Below are positions 1 through 6,696 of a DNA stretch of 6,696 nucleotides, in pieces. Source of the stretch: Persicitalea sp038242095 (GTDB taxonomy: Bacteria > Bacteroidota > Bacteroidia > Cytophagales > Spirosomataceae); assembly GCA_038242095.1 (NCBI GenBank), contig JBBSSJ010000259.1, forward strand, positions 1 to 6,696. Direction: 5' to 3'. A program made the translations under genes and the position numbers. Under the pieces are notes generated by a model. The model was not told the origin of the DNA. It ran no database searches and saw only the letters and a program-made list of their open reading frames with translations. Within the stretch, counting starts at the first letter, position 1; every line of letters begins with the position of its first letter.

Positions 1-1
1 A

Positions 2-61
2 GCGGTTCGGGAGAAGGCTGTTCGCGCTTCCTGCTCAATAGAATTTCCGACGAACGCTTGA
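2..61 (+). CDS. C-terminal tail of an upstream gene, possibly uroporphyrinogen-III synthase
   Basis: A reading frame is open from the left edge to a TGA at 59-61 and encodes a tail reading AVREKAVRASCSIEFPTNA. Its TGA overlaps the TTG start of rnpA (TTGA), a common sign of translational coupling. In several Bacteroidota hemD lies directly before rnpA, and the tail loosely resembles the last helix-strand of HemD (an alanine/valine-rich helix, then a strand ending in a Pro-Thr pair). Only 19 residues are visible. The other two frames also read through most of this stretch: one stops at 39-41, and one runs straight into rnpA. Both the frame choice and the hemD identity are tentative. Confidence 0.27.
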   Translation, partial: AVREKAVRASCSIEFPTNA

Positions 62-552
62 AAAAGACTTTTACCAAAGACGAAAAATTGCGAAGCCGCT
101 CGATGATCGAGCGGCTTTTTAAGCGTGGTAACCCCGAAGTTGAGACTTTTTACCTCTTTCCGTTTCGAGTACTTTATATAAGGGGAAAAGGAGGAAGGGA
201 GACAGGAGAAGGGAAGTGCTCGATTCTGCAAGAAAAATCAGCGGATTCAATTGTCGCTCCCACGCTTCCACGCCCCCAGGGTAATGGCAATCAGGTGCTT
301 TTTTCTATTTCCAAGCGCAACTTCAAGCGCGCAGTGGATCGTAATTTGATCCGGCGTCGTTGTCGGGAGGCTTACCGGCTGCACAAACATTTGCTGGTTG
401 CGCAGGTTGATACCCTGGCCCCGGAGGGTCACCCAACGGAGCGTCGTTCCGATTCTATTGCTTTTCTTTATCTTGCGAAAGAAATAAGTACTTACGACGT
501 TATTGAAAAGTCGATGGTGAAAATCTTGCGAAAGATGGCAAGCCCCGCCTGA
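58..552 (+). CDS. rnpA: Ribonuclease P protein component (RnpA) with an internal insert
   Basis: This is the small protein subunit of RNase P, which binds the catalytic RNA and helps remove 5' leaders from precursor tRNAs in the cytoplasm. The N-terminus (KKTFTKDEKLRSRSMIERLF) is the family's first helix. The RNA-binding RNR signature is at about residues 85-108, with SKRNFKRAVDRN followed by RRRCREAYR; key residues are K86, R87, R91, R95, N96, R99-R101, R103 and E104. The protein has 164 residues, against roughly 120-140 usual in the phylum. The excess is a low-complexity stretch at residues 42-79, between FRVLY and the strand VLFSISK, where relatives have a short loop. The TTG start is chosen because it places the family N-terminus correctly; the frame is open further upstream, so an earlier start outside the window is not excluded. 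It overlaps a TGA in another frame and lies 33 bp before the protease gene. Confidence 0.94.
   Translation: MKKTFTKDEKLRSRSMIERLFKRGNPEVETFYLFPFRVLYIRGKGGRETGEGKCSILQEKSADSIVAPTLPRPQGNGNQVLFSISKRNFKRAVDRNLIRRRCREAYRLHKHLLVAQVDTLAPEGHPTERRSDSIAFLYLAKEISTYDVIEKSMVKILRKMASPA
181..216 (+). repeat. Purine tract with 7-bp periodicity inside rnpA
   Basis: Thirty-five of 36 bases are purines; the exception is C203. The tract can be written as imperfect heptamers such as AAGGAGG, AAGGGAG, ACAGGAG and AAGGGAA. It encodes residues 42-53 of RnpA, rich in Gly, Lys, Arg and Glu, at the start of the extra loop. The 11-mer GGGGAAAAGGA at 182-192 occurs as an exact reverse complement at 2464-2474, in the repeat just before tsaB. 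The tract therefore looks like a copy of a dispersed simple repeat that expanded in frame. Confidence 0.55.
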
Positions 553-585
553 CGACGCTACCAACATCCTACCCAACCGCCATTT

Positions 586-2241
586 ATGAAAAAGTACCTG
601 CGCCGCTTCTTACTTGCCATTCCTTTGCTGGCCGGTTTGCTGTTTGTTTCTTTTAAACAAGACGACCGTCTCTTCGAAATTGCCCGCAACCTCGACATTT
701 ACGCCACGCTGTTCAAGGAACTGAACACGTATTATGTGGATGAAGTAAATCCCAATAAACTCATCAAGACCAGCATCGACGGGATGCTGAAAAACCTCGA
801 TCCTTACACCAACTTCTACGCCGAGGACGACATCGAGGACTATATGACCATGACGACGGGCAAGTACAACGGTATCGGAGCTATGGTGAGCTCGACCGAC
901 AACAAGCACGTCATCATGATGATCTACGAAGATACGCCCGCCCAGAAATCGGGCTTGCGGCTCGGCGACGAGATCCTGAAAATTGACGGCATCGACCTTT
1001 CAACGCTGAAAGATTCTGACCCGGGTCGGCTGTTGCGTGGACAGACCAACTCGTCGGTCGTGTTGACGGTCCTGCGCTACGGCGATACCAAACCCATCGA
1101 CATTCCGGTGGGCCGCGATGTAGTGAAGGTGACCAACGTGCCCTACTACGGCATGGTCAACGACGAGGTTGGCTACATCGACCTCAAAGAATTTACGGCC
1201 ACGGCTTCCCGCGAAGTGCGCAATGCGTTTCAGGAATTGAAGGGCAAGGGCATGAAAAAACTGATTTTGGACGTGCGCGAGAATCCGGGTGGATTGCTAA
1301 ATATGGCGATTGAGATTTCAAATGTCTTTATCCCAAAAGGCGAAGAAATTGTGTCAACCAAAGGAAAGATGACCGAGTGGAACAAAACCTACTCGGCTTA
1401 CAATCCGGCGCTCGATACCGAAATCCCAATTGTCGTACTGGCCAACAACCGGAGCGCCTCGGCGGCCGAAATCGTGGCCGGCGTAATTCAGGATTACGAT
1501 CGCGGCGTCCTCATCGGGCAACGAACTTACGGGAAAGGATTGGTGCAGACGACCCGCGATTTATCCTACAACACCAAGATGAAAATTACGACGGCCAAGT
1601 ACTACATCCCCAGCGGTCGTTGTATTCAAGCGATCGATTACAGCCATCGCAATGAGGATGGCAGCGTGGGCAAAGTACCCGATTCCTTGCAAACGGCCTT
1701 TAAAACCCGCAATGGCCGCGTGGTCTACGATGGCGGCGGCGTGCTGCCCGATATTCTGACTGAAAAAGAAACGTATTCACCATTGGCCATGTCGTTGGCC
1801 CGCAAGCGGTTGCTATTCGATTACGCCGTGAAGTACCGCGCAGAGCATGCCACGATCAAACCGGCCCGCGAGTATGCCCTTACCGATGCCGAATACCAGG
1901 ATTTTGTAAAATGGTTGGGTAACAAAGAATACGGCTACACCACGCAAGTGGATAAGGACCTCGCCGAAATGGAAGCTTCCGCCAAGAAAGAGAAATCGCT
2001 GTCGGCCATTCAGGAGCAATTGAAATCACTGAAAACCAAGCTTTCGCACACCAAAGACAACGATTTGCAGGTCCACAAAGACGAGATTAAGGCGATGCTA
2101 CAGGAAGAAATCGTGAAGCACTATTATTTGGAAAGAGGATTGAAAGAAGCCTCCTTTAGCCAAGATCCTGAGATGACCGCCGCACTGGAACTGTACAAGG
2201 ATATGGCGAAGTACAACGCTCTGCTGCAAGGGAAAAAGTAG
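586..2241 (+). CDS. Exported S41-family C-terminal processing protease (CtpA/Prc type)
   Basis: This is a PDZ-containing serine protease that cleaves or trims envelope proteins, usually from their C-termini. Residues 1-24 are a basic start plus a hydrophobic segment (FLLAIPLLAGLLFVSF), a signal peptide or membrane anchor with no lipobox. The N-terminal helical region carries LDPYTNFY (71-78). The PDZ domain spans about 88-170, with GIGAMV near 96-101 and SGLRLGDEIL at 122-131. The S41 core follows to about residue 350. NRSASAAEI gives the catalytic serine S292, TYGKGLVQ gives K317 as the general base, and Q321 completes the Ser-Lys-Gln triad. The 25-residue Ser-to-Lys and 4-residue Lys-to-Gln spacings match characterised CtpB/Prc enzymes. 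PSGRCIQ (342-348) is the usual post-core motif. Residues about 395-551 form a charged, helix-rich tail, probably partly coiled coil at 455-510, common in Bacteroidota members. The 551-residue length is normal for these. The substrate is unknown. Confidence 0.95.
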   Translation: MKKYLRRFLLAIPLLAGLLFVSFKQDDRLFEIARNLDIYATLFKELNTYYVDEVNPNKLIKTSIDGMLKNLDPYTNFYAEDDIEDYMTMTTGKYNGIGAMVSSTDNKHVIMMIYEDTPAQKSGLRLGDEILKIDGIDLSTLKDSDPGRLLRGQTNSSVVLTVLRYGDTKPIDIPVGRDVVKVTNVPYYGMVNDEVGYIDLKEFTATASREVRNAFQELKGKGMKKLILDVRENPGGLLNMAIEISNVFIPKGEEIVSTKGKMTEWNKTYSAYNPALDTEIPIVVLANNRSASAAEIVAGVIQDYDRGVLIGQRTYGKGLVQTTRDLSYNTKMKITTAKYYIPSGRCIQAIDYSHRNEDGSVGKVPDSLQTAFKTRNGRVVYDGGGVLPDILTEKETYSPLAMSLARKRLLFDYAVKYRAEHATIKPAREYALTDAEYQDFVKWLGNKEYGYTTQVDKDLAEMEASAKKEKSLSAIQEQLKSLKTKLSHTKDNDLQVHKDEIKAMLQEEIVKHYYLERGLKEASFSQDPEMTAALELYKDMAKYNALLQGKK

Positions 2242-2285
2242 GGGTTTGTACATCAACCTCACGGCAGCGGCCGACCGTCCCTGCC

Positions 2286-2306
2286 CCCTCTCCTCAAATG
2301 AGAGGG
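2286..2306. repeat. Short palindromic repeat in the protease-tsaB spacer
   Basis: CCCTCTC (2286-2292) pairs with GAGAGGG (2300-2306) around the loop CTCAAAT. No T-run follows, so it is unlikely to be a terminator by itself. GC-rich CCCTCTC...GAGAGGG palindromes are a form I associate with dispersed REP-like elements, but only one copy is visible here. It lies 44 bp after the protease stop codon. Confidence 0.4.
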
Positions 2307-2335
2307 CATGAAATTATAATCATTTAATTATATGG

Positions 2336-2387
2336 AATCGGCAGCCAATGGTTTTTAAGCAAAACTTCTGGCTGCCGATTATTTTTT
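2336..2387 (+). terminator. Rho-independent terminator after the S41 protease gene
   Basis: AATCGGCAGCCA (2336-2347) and TGGCTGCCGATT (2369-2380) form a perfect 12-bp stem. The 21-nt region between them can add an inner stem, GTTTT (2351-2355) with AAAAC (2361-2365). A run of six T (2382-2387) follows one base after the stem. Only the + strand has the T-run in the right place, so it should end transcription of the rnpA-protease unit about 95 bp past the stop codon and isolate it from tsaB. Confidence 0.85.
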
Positions 2388-2397
2388 AAAACTTTGT

Positions 2398-2474
2398 CCG
2401 TTAGCCGTTGATCTTTGGCCGTTAATCCTCTACCCTTCTACCGTTTGACCCTTCTACCCTCATTCCTTTTCCCC
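2398..2474. repeat. Degenerate heptanucleotide tandem repeat upstream of tsaB
   Basis: The stretch reads in 7-bp steps: CCGTTAG, CCGTTGA, TCTTTGG, CCGTTAA, TCCTCTA, CCCTTCT, ACCGTTT, GACCCTT, CTACCCT and so on. The 11-mer ACCCTTCTACC occurs twice, at 2432-2442 and 2448-2458. The C/T-rich end (2464-2474) is the exact reverse complement of 182-192 in rnpA. It ends five bases before the tsaB start, so it forms the whole leader of that gene and occupies the place of its promoter. I see no clear Bacteroidota -33/-7 promoter in it. Confidence 0.55.
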
Positions 2475-2479
2475 AAAAA

Positions 2480-3175
2480 ATGAATATTCTCAGCATTGAC
2501 ACTTCCACGCGGGGCTGTTCGGTGGCCGTTCACGCCGATGGCATGTTGATGGCGGCTTATGATTTGTTGACGGAAAGGACTTCGGCTTCGTTGCTCACGA
2601 TATTGATGAAGAATGCGATGGAGCAGGCGGGGCTTTCGCTGGCGCAACTCGATGCGGTGGCCGTGGCGAAGGGTCCCGGTTCGTATACTGGCTTGCGGGT
2701 GAGTGTATCCACCGCTAAGGGCCTTTGCTACGCGCTGGACAAGCCGCTGATTGGCGTCGAAACGCTGGCCGCAATGACGGCGCAACTCACGCCTTTTTAT
2801 CCTGAAAACTACCGTTTCTGTCCTATGATCGACGCCAGGCGGATGGAAGTCTTTGCGGCGGTATTCGATCATGAATCAATCAAAATCCAACCCACGCGGG
2901 CGGTCATTTTGGACGAGCAATCTTTTCAGGATGTATTGCAGGAAGGTCCGGTCGTCTTCTTTGGCGACGGCGCGGCTAAGAGCCGGGATTTACTTTCATC
3001 GCACCCTAACGCCTACTTTCCCGACTGCCTCATCGAACCCTCGGCCCGGACGGTGGGGACGCTGGCGGCAGAAGCCTACCGCACCGGACAATTTGAGGAC
3101 CTGGTTTCCTTCGAACCCTACTATTTAAAGGACTTTGTGGGTACCACGTCCCGGCGGGCGAAGCAGGCTTTGTAA
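2480..3175 (+). CDS. tsaB: tRNA threonylcarbamoyladenosine biosynthesis protein TsaB
   Basis: TsaB is the non-catalytic partner of TsaD. With TsaE it forms the complex that transfers threonylcarbamoyl from TC-AMP (made by TsaC) to A37 of tRNAs reading ANN codons. The protein has 231 residues, normal for the family, and the ASKHA fold is evident. MNILSIDTST at the start is the first strand and phosphate loop. The family signature KGPGSYTGLRVS is at 64-75, followed by the helix TAKGL. DARRMEVF is at 118-125, FFGDGA at 160-165, and the C-terminal EPYYLKDF at 212-219 is the usual ending motif. It is a cytoplasmic protein with no signal peptide. The ATG at 2480 puts ILSIDTST in its standard position, and CCCCAAAAAA precedes it without a Shine-Dalgarno sequence. 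DUF2480 lies 85 bp downstream. Confidence 0.96.
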   Translation: MNILSIDTSTRGCSVAVHADGMLMAAYDLLTERTSASLLTILMKNAMEQAGLSLAQLDAVAVAKGPGSYTGLRVSVSTAKGLCYALDKPLIGVETLAAMTAQLTPFYPENYRFCPMIDARRMEVFAAVFDHESIKIQPTRAVILDEQSFQDVLQEGPVVFFGDGAAKSRDLLSSHPNAYFPDCLIEPSARTVGTLAAEAYRTGQFEDLVSFEPYYLKDFVGTTSRRAKQAL

Positions 3176-3183
3176 AGTTTCTT

Positions 3184-3205
3184 AAATGTTTCAGCCGAAC
3201 ATTTT
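3184..3205 (+). other. Weak hairpin after tsaB
   Basis: AAATGTT (3184-3190) pairs with AACATTT (3198-3204) around TCAGCCG, with one more T after the stem. The stem is A/T-rich and the T-run short, so it could be a partial terminator, an attenuator or an mRNA 3'-end stabiliser between tsaB and DUF2480. It could also be chance. Confidence 0.3.
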
Positions 3206-3260
3206 GAAAAATCCCGGCGTTTCAGTTTGAAAGCGAAGCCATTAACCCAACCAAGAAAGT

Positions 3261-3776
3261 ATGGAAACTGAAACGATAATTAACAAAGTAACCAATAGCG
3301 GACTAGTAACGCTAGACTTGGAAGGTCATTACCATGCTGGCGAACGGGTGGTGTATGACTTAAAAGACAACCTTTTCCAGGGACTTATTTTACGGGAAAA
3401 AGATTTTCGGGAATTTCTGAAAAATCACGATTGGAGCGTGTATGAAGGAAAAAACGTCGCTATAACTTGCAGCGAGGATGCGATCGTACCTACCTGGGCG
3501 TATATGCTGCTGGCCATTAAACTGGAACCCTACGCGCATTCCTTCGTTTTCGGGAATCTCGAAGCGCTGGAAGACAAACTATTTTTTGACGCCATTGCCC
3601 GCATCGATCCTGAGGAATATCGTGGGGCGCGACTCGTTATTAAGGGTTGCAGTAAGCATCCCGTGCCTACTTCGGCCTACGTCGAGATTACACGGAAGTT
3701 AAAGCCCGTCGTGCAAAGCCTGATGTTTGGCGAGCCGTGCAGTACCGTGCCCCTTTACAAAAAGCCCCGTACTTAG
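3261..3776 (+). CDS. DUF2480 family protein (Bacteroidota-specific, function unknown)
   Basis: I recognise this as DUF2480 from its N-terminus (INKVTNSGLVTLDLE), the block FQGLILREKDFREFLKNHDW (39-58) and ITCSEDAIVPTWAYMLLA (68-85). The 171-residue length is normal for the family as I know it. No signal peptide or membrane segment is visible, so it is probably cytoplasmic. The second half repeats the first: Y61 to G98 (Y-x-G, ITCS, VPTWAY, KLEP, S, FG) aligns with Y120 to G157 (Y-x-G, IKGCS, VPTSAY, KLKP, S, FG). Each copy carries a Cys-Ser pair (C70-S71 and C130-S131) before a Val-Pro-Thr, and a further Cys is at 160. The paired cysteines could bind metal or be redox-active, but nothing here shows a reaction. 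The gene follows tsaB on the same strand and converges with the FAD-oxidoreductase gene. AAGAAAG, eight bases before the ATG, is at most a weak ribosome site. Confidence 0.93.
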   Translation: METETIINKVTNSGLVTLDLEGHYHAGERVVYDLKDNLFQGLILREKDFREFLKNHDWSVYEGKNVAITCSEDAIVPTWAYMLLAIKLEPYAHSFVFGNLEALEDKLFFDAIARIDPEEYRGARLVIKGCSKHPVPTSAYVEITRKLKPVVQSLMFGEPCSTVPLYKKPRT

Positions 3777-3828
3777 AAGTCCGGCCAGTCCTAAATTTCA
3801 TCTCGGACCGTACCCGATCGAATACCGC

Positions 3829-3849
3829 AAAGCCACAAATTTGGCTTTT
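3829..3849 (+). terminator. Hairpin in the convergent spacer, possible weak terminator
   Basis: AAAGCCA (3829-3835) pairs with TGGCTTT (3842-3848) around CAAATT, and the right arm continues into TTTT then AAAA. It lies 53 bp past the DUF2480 stop. The T-run is mostly inside the stem, so it would be weak. In the opposite direction no T-run follows the stem. Confidence 0.35.
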
Positions 3850-3901
3850 AAAATATCCCCCATTCCCACAATGCGTAATACCGTCCCGGCCGTGAAGTCG
3901 G

Positions 3902-3935
3902 AGCCGTCATCGCCCATGCCGTCGGCTGTTTTTTT
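3902..3935 (+). terminator. Candidate terminator for the tsaB-DUF2480 unit
   Basis: AGCCG (3902-3906) pairs with CGGCT (3923-3927) and is followed after one G by seven T (3929-3935). The stem is short and the 16-nt loop is long, but the T-run is the best on the + strand in this spacer. It sits 19 bp before the end of the oppositely oriented FAD-oxidoreductase gene, where a terminator would prevent antisense readthrough. Confidence 0.42.
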
Positions 3936-3953
3936 ATGAAAAAATCCGAATAA

Positions 3954-5609
<1,656 letters not shown>

Positions 5610-5638
5610 ATTTATTGGGAAGGTTTGTTTGGTTCAAC

Positions 5639-5666
5639 GTAGAGACGTTGCATACAACGTCTCTAC
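5639..5666. repeat. Perfect 12-bp inverted repeat between the hydrolase and FAD-oxidoreductase genes
   Basis: GTAGAGACGTTG (5639-5650) and CAACGTCTCTAC (5655-5666) form a perfect 12-bp stem around CATA. The left arm can instead fold with CAACGT at 5635-5640 (CAACGT-AGAG-ACGTTG). The right end supplies the last base of the TAG stop of the hydrolase gene. No T-run follows in either direction, so it resembles a dispersed REP-like palindrome more than a terminator. Within a transcript it could protect the upstream message or reduce readthrough into the FAD-oxidoreductase gene. Confidence 0.75.
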
Positions 5667-6532
5667 TATTGGGAAACCTCGACGACGGCGACTACGGGCA
5701 GGTGATCCGAATAATAGCGTCCTTCCTGCTGGTCCGTCAGGGTGGCATGCTCTAGCACCTTCACCTTTTTATTGACAAAAATATAGTCGATCCGGCTTTT
5801 GATGGGATCATTACGTACAAAGAAACCGCTGGACGTGTTCACGGGTCCGTAGTGCGGAGTTTCTGAAATTGCCTGGGAATCCATGAGCTTACCTCCCTCC
5901 ACCATTTTTTGGTAGGCAACCGACGTGGGGGTAGCGTTAAAATCTCCCGTTAAAATTACGGCCTTTTGTCCAGTGATAGCCTTGATTTGCGCATGGAGAA
6001 TTTCGGCGCTCTTTTGCCGGGCTATTTCGCCCCGATGGTCTAGGTGGGTATTGAAAAAATAAAATTCGGTCTCCGAGGTATTATCGGAAAACCTACCCCA
6101 GGAGGCAGTGCGCGGAAACATAGCATCCCAACTTTTGCTTTCCTTTACATCCGGCGTTTCCGAAAACCAGAAGGTCCCCGATTCCAGTAGCTTGAAACGT
6201 TTCCTACGATAAAAAATAGCGGTGTATTCGCCGCTTTTGCCCGCTACCCTCGGCACCCCGTACCAGTTAAAATCAGGAAGTAGTCTTTCGAGGTCGGCTA
6301 TTTGATCCGGCTGAGCCTCCTGCACGCCCACGAGGTCGGCTTGGTGGTACCGGATAAGTCCAGCCACATTTTCTTTCCGAAACTCCCAGCCGTTGATGCT
6401 GTCACTCGAATTCTTGTAGCGGATGTTGTAGCTCATCACGCGCATTTCCTGCGCCTGCGAATGGTGGCACAAGCTGATCATGATTCCTGCGAACAGAAAT
6501 TTTATAATAAGGCGGCTTTTTCTTCTATCCAT
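5666..6532 (-). CDS. Secreted endonuclease/exonuclease/phosphatase-family hydrolase
   Basis: This is a metal-dependent phosphoesterase of the EEP (DNase I/exonuclease III/Mg-sphingomyelinase-like) fold. Numbering from the chosen ATG at 6532 (288 residues), the first 28 residues are a signal peptide with a basic start (DRRKSR), a hydrophobic core and SQAQ near the cleavage site. The catalytic set is complete: SYNIR with N36; VQE with metal ligand E72; THLDH with H163 and D165; GDFN with D197 and N199; IDYIF with D249; SDHLP with D276 and H277. A reading frame continues upstream to a TTG at 6550, but ATG 6532 directly begins a typical signal peptide and is preferred. The gene probably shares a transcript with the FAD lipoprotein downstream. 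The substrate cannot be told: members of this kind act on nucleic acids, phospholipid headgroups or inositol phosphates, and export argues against a DNA-repair role. Confidence 0.92.
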   Translation of the reverse strand: MDRRKSRLIIKFLFAGIMISLCHHSQAQEMRVMSYNIRYKNSSDSINGWEFRKENVAGLIRYHQADLVGVQEAQPDQIADLERLLPDFNWYGVPRVAGKSGEYTAIFYRRKRFKLLESGTFWFSETPDVKESKSWDAMFPRTASWGRFSDNTSETEFYFFNTHLDHRGEIARQKSAEILHAQIKAITGQKAVILTGDFNATPTSVAYQKMVEGGKLMDSQAISETPHYGPVNTSSGFFVRNDPIKSRIDYIFVNKKVKVLEHATLTDQQEGRYYSDHLPVVAVVEVSQ

Positions 6533-6580
6533 GGAATAGTATTGAAGCAAATGAATCGATCAGGCAATATTTTACTTTAC

Positions 6581-6600
6581 TAGACTTGTTGCGACACTAT
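6581..6600. mobile_element. Possible terminal inverted repeat of an insertion sequence
   Basis: TAGACTTGTTGCGACACTAT lies three bases beyond the stop codon of the probable transposase tail, where the end of a compact IS5-type element would be expected. The other end of the element is outside the window, so neither the inverted repeat nor a target duplication can be confirmed. The boundary is a position-based guess. Confidence 0.3.
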
Positions 6601-6603
6601 AAA

Positions 6604-6696
6604 TCAGTTTTTTACGTAAAAGTTCCAAAGGCCAGCGCATACTTCTAAGGTGTCATCGTACTTTGCAAAGTCACGTATTCTGAGCCGATCAGACAT
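6604..6696 (-). CDS. C-terminal tail of a probable IS5-type (DDE_Tnp_4-like) transposase
   Basis: The frame is open from the right edge to a TGA at 6604-6606 and encodes 30 visible residues, including RLRIRDFAKYDDTLEVCAG followed by LWNFYVKN. The pattern of an acidic patch, a small hydrophobic helix, Cys-Ala-Gly-Leu and Trp-Asn-Phe resembles the end of DDE_Tnp_4/IS5-group transposases, which typically finish with a cysteine-containing helix and Leu-His-Asn-Phe. Here the His would be Trp. An ATG lies exactly at the window edge, so a small separate ORF is also formally possible. None of the DDE residues are in view, so the assignment rests on one motif. Confidence 0.4.
   Translation of the reverse strand: MSDRLRIRDFAKYDDTLEVCAGLWNFYVKN

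Noticed and set aside
2315..2332. TATAAT...ATTATA inverted repeat as a promoter or terminator
   Set aside because: It is purely A/T and short, with no partner -35 element and no T-run. Bacteroidota also do not generally use TATAAT-type promoters.
2438..2872. A 144-codon open frame on the - strand over the tsaB start
   Set aside because: It is antisense to tsaB, Arg/His-rich and without motifs; tsaB is unmistakable on the other strand.
3727..3939. A 70-codon + strand frame overlapping the end of DUF2480
   Set aside because: It starts inside DUF2480, has no ribosome site or recognisable motif, and runs through the two hairpins of the convergent spacer.
6533..6550. TTG at 6550 as the start of the EEP hydrolase
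   Set aside because: The ATG at 6532 begins directly with a basic n-region and a good signal peptide; the six extra residues add nothing family-like.

Overview
The window looks like chromosomal DNA from a Bacteroidota bacterium, most likely order Cytophagales (a Spirosomaceae-like genome). Four things point that way: a DUF2480 gene, a family I know only from Bacteroidota; a CtpA-type S41 protease with the long C-terminal tail seen in that phylum; start codons without clear Shine-Dalgarno sequences; and secreted proteins with signal peptides typical of the phylum. Taxonomy is inferred from gene families, not from any search.

Left half, + strand (1-3776). A short coding tail at the left edge is possibly the end of hemD. 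It is followed by rnpA (RNase P protein), an exported S41/CtpA-type protease, tsaB (tRNA t6A synthesis) and a DUF2480 protein. rnpA and the protease gene are 33 bp apart and probably co-transcribed. A strong hairpin-plus-T-run terminator separates the protease from tsaB. The 238-bp spacer before tsaB also holds a small palindrome and a degenerate 7-bp tandem repeat. tsaB and DUF2480 are 85 bp apart with only a weak hairpin between them.

Middle (3777-3953). This is a convergent spacer with two terminator-like hairpins and no gene I can defend.

Right half, - strand (3954-6696). Reading leftwards there is the C-terminal tail of a probable IS5-type transposase at the window edge, a secreted endonuclease/exonuclease/phosphatase-fold hydrolase, and a lipoprotein FAD-dependent oxidoreductase. 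The last two are 56 bp apart, with a perfect 12-bp inverted repeat in the gap, and probably form a two-gene unit of exported enzymes. The IS-like end lies about 50 bp upstream of the hydrolase gene.

The left half is housekeeping (tRNA processing, tRNA modification, envelope proteolysis); the right half is accessory exported enzymes. I see no convincing undescribed multi-gene system. The most interesting signals are repeats that seem to have entered coding sequence: a heptamer-type purine tract inside rnpA, and half of a palindromic repeat inside the linker of the FAD lipoprotein. The DUF2480 protein also has a clear internal duplication.
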